A stretch of DNA of 6,079 nt from an uncultured Candidatus Poseidoniales archaeon. Lineage in GTDB: Archaea > Thermoplasmatota > Poseidoniia > Poseidoniales > Thalassarchaeaceae. Each line of letters begins with the position of its first letter. The stretch's first letter is position 1. Made by a program: the position numbers and the translations under genes. Below, in pieces: positions 1 to 4,886 of the stretch. A model generated the notes under the pieces. That model was not told the DNA's origin. It did not search any database and saw only the letters and a program-made list of their open reading frames with translations. Location of the stretch: NCBI GenBank assembly GCA_950068635.1, contig CATMIM010000081.1:1-6079 (forward strand), read 5' to 3'.

Positions 1-1
1 A

Positions 2-1792
2 CTGCCGCTCGCCGCCTTGGCGACCTGGGTCGAGCGTGCCCACCCTCGTCTGACCACCGCTGAGCGCAACCGTCGGCTGGAGAGCCTGCAGCGCCATCTG
101 TCACGCGCCGGCGAATCCCGACGCGGCGCCTCTCATCGCTGCGATGAGTCGACCTGGCGCAGGTTGCTGCACGACTGGGGTGAGCGAAACTGGTCGGAGA
201 GCGGGACTTCACCACCCCGTCTGCTCGATGTGCGCGGCCTGAGCGAGACCGCCTGGCTATCGCTGCTCGAATGGTCGGTACGCGATTCCGACGGACCGCC
301 GGTGGTGCTGCAACATCCTCATGGCAAAGTGGATGATCAATTGCTGCAGACGCTGCTTGCATCGGCTCGTCTGCGCCTGCTCCTGCTCCCTGAGGAAGGC
401 AGGTCTCCGACAGGTCATCCGACCCTCAGGCCAGACCCGGTCCACCCGCTGCCGTTCGTGAGGCTGCAACTCGCCACCGATGTCTCTCTGCCCGTCCGTC
501 TTACCCAGAGGCCACCCACCGCGCCCGCCACTCTTCCCACTGACTGGTCGGCGCCCGCGGGCGCGAGCGAGGTGGCGGCAGCGGCGGAGTCGGCTGCTGC
601 ATGGGCTGCCGGAGCGGTGGCACCGGAGGTGGGAACCGATGACGATCCGGGTCTGCGTATGCTCTCGGCCCTGTTGAGATACCCCGACGGAGATGTCGAA
701 TGGGCCGACCGCATGGAGAATGCCGATCCCCACGCATCTTGGGTGGCAAGCCCGGCCGAACGGCGCTGGTCCCGATGGCTGCGCTGCGGTGAACAACTGG
801 GCGAGCACTGGATCGGCCTGCTCTCGGTCGAAATGGTACCGTTGGCCAGCCTCGCCTCGGTCGCGGCCAACGCACCCCGGGAGTGGGAGCGGGCAGCCCA
901 TCTGCATCTGACCGACAACCTGCGGCGCGAGGCGGACCTGGGACTCCGGCTCCGCCCGCTCGTCGATGACGGCAGTCTCGACGAAGCAGCCTCGTGCTGG
1001 CTGGCGGCGGCGCTCACCTCACAGGTCGCATGGCTCGGCTCAGCGCTGATGCGCGACCTGCCGACATGGGTCGTGCAGAGGTTGGCGAAATCTCCGCCGA
1101 CGAACATCGTCGAGGCGCTCTCGGCGCTCGACTGGCTCGAGCAGCAAGGCCGATTTGAACAGGGGTGGGCGACACCCTTGCGTGAGGCGGCGACCGCGGC
1201 TGAACCAGATTCGCATCTCGCAGCCTGGGCGGCGCTTCTGGCTGTCTATGAGGTGGATGAACCGCTCCCTCGCAGTGCGCTCCCCGCACTGCTGGAACTC
1301 CCACTCGACTGGTGGGCGACCCAGGCAGAGCAGCAGTTGCTGCTGCTGCTCGATGAGCCGGAAGGGCGCGACCTTCTGGCCTCAGCCGATGTCAGTTGGC
1401 CGGCGGTGATCCTGCGTTCACCGGGGGAGCTGTGCAGGGTTCCCGGCGCCGGATTCCAGGAGCATCCGGGCTGCAGCGCAGTGCTGCGTGACCGTCTGGA
1501 ACGACTGCACGTGCAACCTGGCTGGCCCGGCGAGGACGAGTTAGAGAACGTCCCCGGAGCGGCCGCACTGTTCGACCTGGCGAATGCCCTCACAGATGCG
1601 AACTCCAAGACCGCCCCCTCCAGCGGCCGCACCCATCAGCACGTTGGATGGCTCGCTCGTGCCGAGGGTACCTGGCCCGATTTTTCAGCGGCTGAGGTCG
1701 CTGCCGGCGAGGCGCACATCGCCGACAGGCTGGCCCGCCGCCTTTCGGGTCATCACACAGGATTGTTGAGAGGTCGACAGAGCCGCTTGTGA
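2..1792 (+). CDS. Large tryptophan-rich hypothetical protein, C-terminal part (5' end outside window)
   Basis: I do not recognise this protein. The frame is open to the left edge, so the start is probably upstream; a TTG at 17 is a possible but unconvincing start. About 596 residues are visible, ending at TGA 1790-1792. Numbering from the TTG, residues 1-165 mix helices with short beta-like runs (RLLDVRG, PPVVLQHP, LRLLLLPEE). A Pro/Ala-rich, low-complexity linker follows at about 165-205. The rest looks mostly alpha-helical, with many Leu/Ala/Trp-rich amphipathic segments. I count about 26 tryptophans, far more than usual. There is no signal peptide, clear membrane segment, Walker A motif or Cys/His metal cluster. 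Its G+C is very high (about 80% at 541-600, the Ala-rich linker). Uniform use of one long frame over almost 1.8 kb, with typical protein composition, supports a real gene. It could be a helical-repeat or scaffold-like protein, or the tail of a larger enzyme whose catalytic part lies upstream. Confidence 0.8.
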   Translation: MPLAALATWVERAHPRLTTAERNRRLESLQRHLSRAGESRRGASHRCDESTWRRLLHDWGERNWSESGTSPPRLLDVRGLSETAWLSLLEWSVRDSDGPPVVLQHPHGKVDDQLLQTLLASARLRLLLLPEEGRSPTGHPTLRPDPVHPLPFVRLQLATDVSLPVRLTQRPPTAPATLPTDWSAPAGASEVAAAAESAAAWAAGAVAPEVGTDDDPGLRMLSALLRYPDGDVEWADRMENADPHASWVASPAERRWSRWLRCGEQLGEHWIGLLSVEMVPLASLASVAANAPREWERAAHLHLTDNLRREADLGLRLRPLVDDGSLDEAASCWLAAALTSQVAWLGSALMRDLPTWVVQRLAKSPPTNIVEALSALDWLEQQGRFEQGWATPLREAATAAEPDSHLAAWAALLAVYEVDEPLPRSALPALLELPLDWWATQAEQQLLLLLDEPEGRDLLASADVSWPAVILRSPGELCRVPGAGFQEHPGCSAVLRDRLERLHVQPGWPGEDELENVPGAAALFDLANALTDANSKTAPSSGRTHQHVGWLARAEGTWPDFSAAEVAAGEAHIADRLARRLSGHHTGLLRGRQSRL

Positions 1793-1830
1793 GCGTTTCA
1801 GGTCTCTTCGGCGCCCCCGCAGCATTGAAA

Positions 1831-1857
1831 GGCAACGGGTCAGGCTCGGACGTTGCC
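1831..1857 (+). other. Hairpin: 7-bp perfect stem, 13-nt loop
   Basis: GGCAACG (1831-1837) is the exact reverse complement of CGTTGCC (1851-1857), leaving a 13-nt loop that contains most of one copy of the 12-base repeat. It starts 39 nt after the upstream gene's stop. It could be a 3'-end stabilising hairpin for that mRNA, or the first stem of the structured element that follows. There is no U-tract after it, so a bacterial-style intrinsic terminator is unlikely. Confidence 0.4.
1837..1848 (+). repeat. 12-base direct repeat, copy 1
   Basis: GGGTCAGGCTCG at 1837-1848 recurs exactly at 2072-2083, 235 nt downstream, with both copies in the same gene-free stretch. A 12-base exact match within 392 bases is unlikely by chance, although GC-rich sequence makes it somewhat less surprising. 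Copy 1 lies mostly in the loop of the 1831-1857 hairpin. Confidence 0.5.
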
Positions 1858-1866
1858 CGGCCGCAA

Positions 1867-2124
1867 CCCCGGCGTGACCCCCGGCCTTCGCCGGCGGGGG
1901 GATGATCACCGGATACCAGGTACGGGCGAGCCAGCCGTCGAAGACCGGTGTGACCGAAAGGGATGAACACCGGAGCAAGCGGGTGGCAATGGACAGTGAA
2001 TGGGTCCCCAGATGACCGTGTGCCGGAATGATTCATGGGACAACCACACAGTCCAACAGACGCCCCGGGGTGGGTCAGGCTCGCCAAGCCATTGGCGATG
2101 AGGCGGGCCGTTACGCTCCGGGGC
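1867..2124 (+). ncRNA. Candidate structured RNA of unknown family (about 258 nt)
   Basis: By eye, 1867-1878 (CCCCGGCGTGAC) pairs with 2110-2123 (GTTACG, bulge CT, CCGGGG). This gives 12 pairs including one G-U and closes the element. Inside it are a GC hairpin at 1879-1897 (CCGGC, loop CTTC, GCCGG, one bulged C); a long-range helix of 1902-1912 with 2023-2036, 11 pairs with bulges of one and two bases; a hairpin CCGGTGT/ACACCGG at 1945-1951/1967-1973 capped by CC-GAAA-GG; GGAC/GTCC at 2038-2041/2051-2054; and a 7-bp stem TCGCCAA/TTGGCGA at 2081-2087/2092-2098 with loop GCCA. The G-U pair and the GNRA-type GAAA loop make sense only on the + strand. GC-rich DNA gives many chance helices and there is no comparative evidence here, so this remains a candidate. 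It could equally be a long leader of the downstream CoA gene. It is not a recognisable SRP RNA, and only weakly recalls RNase P RNA. Confidence 0.35.
2072..2083 (+). repeat. 12-base direct repeat, copy 2
   Basis: This is the exact second copy of GGGTCAGGCTCG. Its last three bases form the start of the 7-bp hairpin stem at 2081-2087/2092-2098, so the repeat sits in a different structural setting from copy 1. That argues against one simple stem-loop having been duplicated. Confidence 0.5.
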
Positions 2125-2125
2125 A

Positions 2126-2148
2126 CATCATATTCCTGATTCTGAATC
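2126..2148 (+). promoter_or_regulatory. Possible promoter and operator for the CoA gene
   Basis: The most AT-rich spot upstream of the CoA gene is ATCATATT at about 2127-2134. It could act as an archaeal TATA box with transcription starting near 2155-2160, giving a leader of roughly 25-30 nt before the GTG at 2185. Immediately after it is a small perfect palindrome GATTC-T-GAATC (2138-2148), placed where a repressor could block the start. If this promoter is real, the structured region 1867-2124 lies outside the CoA mRNA and would have to be its own transcript. The match is weak and judged by eye. Confidence 0.25.
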
Positions 2149-2184
2149 GCAGCCATCAAGTGATACGGGCGGCAGCCCATCCCC

Positions 2185-3204
2185 GTGGCGAACAGTTCTC
2201 TTTGCTTGGTTGGCGGGACCTTCGACCACCTGCACGCCGGTCACATACGCCTGTTCTCCGCGGCGCTCTCCCAATGCGACCAACTCGAGGTCTGGCTGAC
2301 CACCGACACCCTCGCAGCTCTCAAGTCCCGCCTGATTCAGAGTGCGGAGACACGCCGCACAGCCATCCTCGACTGGGCGGATGAGAATGCTCCCGACAGG
2401 GTCAGCGTGCACCCGCTGGAGGACGCGGTCGGTCCAGCCGAATCCCGCCGTGACGCCACCGCCATCGCCTGCACTTCAGAGACGGTGGCCGCCTGCGAGG
2501 CGATCAACCGCACGCGCGTGGAGGCCGGCCTCGCGCCACTCAGCATCATCGAGGTCGAGCACCTGACCGACCCGAGCGGACATGCTCTCTCATCGAGCAG
2601 GATCAGGGCGGGCGTGGTCGACCGTGAGGGAAACCTGTGGTTGGGGGAGCGGGAGCAGGAGCGTCTGCAGCGGATGCCAACCTCTCTCGATGGTGAGCTC
2701 AAACAACCGATGGGTGACCTGTTCAAAGGTCCGGAGTCGAAACCCCGGAAGGCCATTCTGGCAGCGATGGCGGCTGCACCCGACCTGCCACCTAAGTGGG
2801 TGGGTGTGGGTGACGTGACGGTGAAGGCGATGCTCGATGCAGGCAGAGTCCCCGATCTGGGGGTGATCGACGGGATGACTCAGCGAACACCTTGGGAGGG
2901 AGCCGGCTCAATCGACCCTGCTGAGTTCGACCATCATCTCACCTGTGTGAATCCGGCCGGATTGCTCACCCCCGATCTGAAGCGAAAGGTCAGGGAGGCT
3001 CTGGCGAATCATGGGAACACCCTGCTGGAGGTCGAGGGCGAGGAGGACCTGGCACCGATCGTCGTCCATCTGCTGGCACCTCTCGGCAGCGTCATCCTGT
3101 ATGGCCAACCTGGGAAAGGTGTGGTTCTGCGCGTCACCGATGAAGCGACCAAAGCCCGCGCACGACGGATCCTCGACCTGTTCACCACCGAGGTGGGCGA
3201 GTGA
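2185..3204 (+). CDS. coaD: Bifunctional phosphopantetheine adenylyltransferase / GTP-dependent dephospho-CoA kinase (DUF359)
   Basis: This 339-residue soluble protein joins the last two steps of CoA synthesis. Residues 1 to about 165 are an archaeal/eukaryotic-type phosphopantetheine adenylyltransferase, which makes dephospho-CoA from 4'-phosphopantetheine and ATP. It has the nucleotidyltransferase signature GGTFDHLHAGH (10-20, HxGH at 17-20) and the late motif SSSRIR (136-141), the counterpart of ISSTxxR. Residues about 170-339 are DUF359, the archaeal kinase that phosphorylates dephospho-CoA with GTP. Its motifs appear in order: LKQPMGDLFKG (172-182), VGDVT (208-212), DGMTQR (229-234), VNPAGL (255-260), VEGEEDLAPI (283-292) and LGSVILYGQPGKGVV (300-314). 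Both domains look complete for their families. The GTG at 2185 is the only usable start, because an in-frame TGA lies at 2161-2163 and the first motif begins within ten residues; no Shine-Dalgarno is evident. The last four bases overlap the glycosyltransferase start. Family assignment is strong; that both activities are present is inferred. Confidence 0.93.
   Translation: MANSSLCLVGGTFDHLHAGHIRLFSAALSQCDQLEVWLTTDTLAALKSRLIQSAETRRTAILDWADENAPDRVSVHPLEDAVGPAESRRDATAIACTSETVAACEAINRTRVEAGLAPLSIIEVEHLTDPSGHALSSSRIRAGVVDREGNLWLGEREQERLQRMPTSLDGELKQPMGDLFKGPESKPRKAILAAMAAAPDLPPKWVGVGDVTVKAMLDAGRVPDLGVIDGMTQRTPWEGAGSIDPAEFDHHLTCVNPAGLLTPDLKRKVREALANHGNTLLEVEGEEDLAPIVVHLLAPLGSVILYGQPGKGVVLRVTDEATKARARRILDLFTTEVGE
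3190..3195 (+). promoter_or_regulatory. Shine-Dalgarno of the glycosyltransferase gene
   Basis: GAGGTG at 3190-3195 lies five bases before the GTG at 3201 and inside the last codons of the CoA gene. It is the clearest ribosome-binding site in the window. It supports the 3201 start and, with the 4-nt stop/start overlap, suggests the two genes are co-transcribed with coupled translation. Confidence 0.55.
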
Positions 3205-4190
3205 GCAATCCGCTCGTGAGCGTCACCGTGTGTGTCCGCGATGGGGAACAGTGGATCGACGGCTGCATGACCGCACTCTCAACGCAGACCTACAGGCCAC
3301 TCGAGATCATCGCCGTCGACGACGGCTCGTCCGATGGGGGAACCGAGATCATGCAAGAGTGGCACGACCCGCAGGCAGAGCGTCCTGAATCCAACGGCAT
3401 CTCGATCCGCGTGTTGCAGCAGGAGCCGCTCGGACTCTCCGCAGGTCGCAACCTCGCGCTCAAAGAGGCGAATGGAGACTGGGTGGCGATAACTGACATC
3501 GACTGCCGAGCGGAACCCGACTGGATATCTGTGATGATGGCATCCAGCGAGGGCGTTGAAGCGGTCACCGGTAGGGTCGTTTTCGATGAGGGCAGAACCT
3601 CGGTCAGCAAGTTGAGAGCAAGGAAGATCGCAGCCAAGTTCGCCGATCGGGCGGAAAAGACTACCCTCGCCAATGGGCCCTGTTCCATGTTCATGAGAGA
3701 GAATCTAGTTGCGCGAGGCGGATTCGATCCGGCGTGGTATCACGCGGAGGACATGGAGGTCTCGATGCGCATCCTCGCGTCAGGAGGTGAGATTCGTTAC
3801 GTCGCAGATGCCGTTGTCAACCATGTTGCTGAAGAATCCCTGCTGCAATTCCTTGCCAAGCGAAGGCGAGACGCGCGCGCACATGTGAGGATCATCAGAG
3901 GTTATCGAGGAATGAAACACGATTTCACGAGTGATGCGAAGTTCATCGCTCCCCTGCTACCTGTAGTTCTGTTCGGATGGAGTTCGTTGCTTCTGTTCGG
4001 ACCACCTGAGAATTTCACTGCCCAGATGGCACCGTTCTGGATTGTCATGGCGAGCTGCTTTCTCGTCGCACTGATCGCATTTCGAATTCACATTCTGTGG
4101 AGTTGTGTCCTCTGGATCGGTGCGTTCGAGGGATGCATTGACGCAGTTCTTGGCAGAAACGGCCACCGCCGCCTGTTCGCCAAGAAGTGA
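3201..4190 (+). CDS. Membrane-anchored family 2 glycosyltransferase
   Basis: This 329-residue protein has an N-terminal GT-A domain (about 5-235) that should transfer a sugar from a nucleotide sugar on the cytoplasmic face of the membrane. Visible family features are the opening strand VSVTVCVRDGEQWIDGCM, the nucleotide-binding VDDGSSD (39-45), GLSAGRNLAL (78-87), the metal-binding DxD-like TDIDC (98-102, D99 and D101), GPCSMFMRENLVARGGFD (159-176), the acceptor-side ED pair (183-184), and a basic RRRDAR (221-226) where Q/RxxRW sits in processive relatives. Hydrophobic segments at about 248-268, 277-296 and 298-316 look like three membrane helices, followed by a basic tail. The GTG start overlaps the CoA gene stop by 4 nt and has a good ribosome-binding site. 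Base composition falls in the C-terminal half (48% G+C at 3901-3960), partly because of hydrophobic codons. Donor and acceptor cannot be told. Protein N-glycosylation, glycolipid or surface polysaccharide synthesis are all possible, and nothing nearby decides. Confidence 0.92.
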   Translation: MSNPLVSVTVCVRDGEQWIDGCMTALSTQTYRPLEIIAVDDGSSDGGTEIMQEWHDPQAERPESNGISIRVLQQEPLGLSAGRNLALKEANGDWVAITDIDCRAEPDWISVMMASSEGVEAVTGRVVFDEGRTSVSKLRARKIAAKFADRAEKTTLANGPCSMFMRENLVARGGFDPAWYHAEDMEVSMRILASGGEIRYVADAVVNHVAEESLLQFLAKRRRDARAHVRIIRGYRGMKHDFTSDAKFIAPLLPVVLFGWSSLLLFGPPENFTAQMAPFWIVMASCFLVALIAFRIHILWSCVLWIGAFEGCIDAVLGRNGHRRLFAKK

Positions 4191-4193
4191 ACT

Positions 4194-4796
4194 TCAATCA
4201 GAAGCGTCGGCAGATTCCGCCGCCTCTGCGTACGCCGCGTAACGCAGCCCGAACCCGAATGCGAGCAGCGGCGCGGTGACAGCGTAGACACCGATGTCAA
4301 CCCAGCCCCAGTACGCGAGTCCCCACCAGAGGTAGAAGCCGAAGCCGGCCAGCAGGCACCAGGCCGAGAAGGTCATCGTCCAACCCCCCTTCCCTTCAGA
4401 CGAGACGAGGCTCGTCCAGATGGAGTCGGAGGCCAGCCCCCTGAGCCACCCTCGGAAACCCCCTTCGAATCGTTGGTTGATCCCGTGAGCACCCCACAGC
4501 AGCGCGACCACACCCATCGCCATGAACACCGTGTCCGAGTATGGTCGGAATGATGCGGAGATTCCTTCGAAATCCGTGTAGGGCTCATCCCACAGCTTGC
4601 CCATTGTCAGCCATCCGGCCCAGATAACCTTGCGCTTACCCATCACCACCGCGCCCCACACGAGGTTGATGATGCCCAATGCGATGCCCCAGACTCCGAG
4701 CCCGAACAGCAATTGCGAGAAGCCCTTGCCGGGAGACTTCAGCCAGTCCGATATCATCTGCAACTCGCCGGCTTCGCCGGAATCGTCGTCGCCCAT
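4194..4796 (-). CDS. Four-helix membrane protein of unknown family
   Basis: I do not recognise this 200-residue protein. Hydrophobic segments at about 28-51, 87-104, 141-161 and 167-186 predict four membrane helices. The loop between helices 1 and 2 (about 52-86) is polar and contains WDEPYTDF. The loop between helices 2 and 3 (105-140) has basic and acidic residues. Both ends are acidic: MGDDDSGE at the start and EAAESADASD at the end. Tryptophan is strikingly common, about 15 of 200. There is no signal peptide, Cys motif or transporter signature. Two adjacent starts exist, GTG at 4799-4797 and ATG at 4796-4794; I chose the ATG as the stronger codon and because an AT-rich promoter-like spot lies 26-38 bases upstream of it. 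The gene is convergent with the glycosyltransferase, with 3 nt between stops, and lies 90 bp downstream of the Orc1/Cdc6 stop on the same strand. Even codon use and a clean membrane pattern argue that it is real. Confidence 0.8.
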   Translation of the reverse strand: MGDDDSGEAGELQMISDWLKSPGKGFSQLLFGLGVWGIALGIINLVWGAVVMGKRKVIWAGWLTMGKLWDEPYTDFEGISASFRPYSDTVFMAMGVVALLWGAHGINQRFEGGFRGWLRGLASDSIWTSLVSSEGKGGWTMTFSAWCLLAGFGFYLWWGLAYWGWVDIGVYAVTAPLLAFGFGLRYAAYAEAAESADASD

Positions 4797-4821
4797 CACT
4801 GCCGGCGACCTATGAGCCCGT

Positions 4822-4838
4822 CTTAACGATTATCAGGA
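4822..4838 (-). promoter_or_regulatory. Possible TATA-type promoter of the membrane-protein gene
   Basis: Read on the minus strand, the 87-90-bp gap between the Orc1/Cdc6 stop and the membrane-protein start contains CTGATAATCGTTAAG (4836-4822), its most AT-rich stretch. GATAAT is 33-38 bases and TTAAG 26-30 bases upstream of the ATG. That would suit an archaeal TATA box giving a very short leader or a leaderless message. No good ribosome-binding site is seen, only AGGT about a dozen bases upstream. This suggests the gene can be transcribed separately from Orc1/Cdc6. Confidence 0.35.
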
Positions 4839-4886
4839 GAGAATGGTGTGCTGTTAGCAGAGTCAGACCGCTGAAAGTCCGACACA

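Larger units (their letters stand above)
1793..2184. other. Gene-free 392-bp stretch rich in inverted repeats
   Basis: No frame here looks coding. The translations that cross it on either strand are rich in Arg, Gly, Pro and Ser, match no family I know, and overlap the two flanking genes. The stretch contains at least seven inverted repeats with stems of four or more bases, a 12-base direct repeat, and a modest AT-rich promoter-like spot near its right end. There is no T-run that would suggest an archaeal terminator just after the stop at 1792. Its length, well beyond what a promoter needs in an otherwise tightly packed window, suggests it holds something functional, most likely an RNA gene or a long structured leader. 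Confidence 0.7.

Noticed and set aside
1333..1368. LLLLLDEPEGR in the large upstream protein looks like an ABC-ATPase Walker B (LLLLDEP).
   Set aside because: There is no Walker A (GxxxxGKS/T), no LSGGQ signature and no downstream switch histidine in the visible protein. The leucine run comes from a CTG codon repeat.
1831..1860. GGTCAGGCTCGG suggested helix 8 of SRP RNA.
   Set aside because: The paired GGAA and AGCAG strands that define the SRP54-binding loop do not follow, and the second copy at 2072 does not have them either.
1590..2180. A long minus-strand open frame crossing the gene-free stretch.
   Set aside because: It overlaps the end of the upstream gene, and its translation is dominated by Arg, Gly, Pro and Ser with no hydrophobic-core pattern, as expected from a GC-rich non-coding frame.
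2028..2384. A plus-strand open frame starting in the gap and running into the CoA gene.
   Set aside because: It overlaps the highly conserved nucleotidyltransferase motif in a different frame and has non-coding composition.
3106..3126. YGQPGKGVV near the end of the CoA protein resembles a P-loop.
   Set aside because: It lacks the GK[S/T] ending and is the regular C-terminal YGQPxxGVV motif of DUF359. The similar YGQPGSGKT in Orc1/Cdc6 is a true Walker A, and the resemblance is coincidental.
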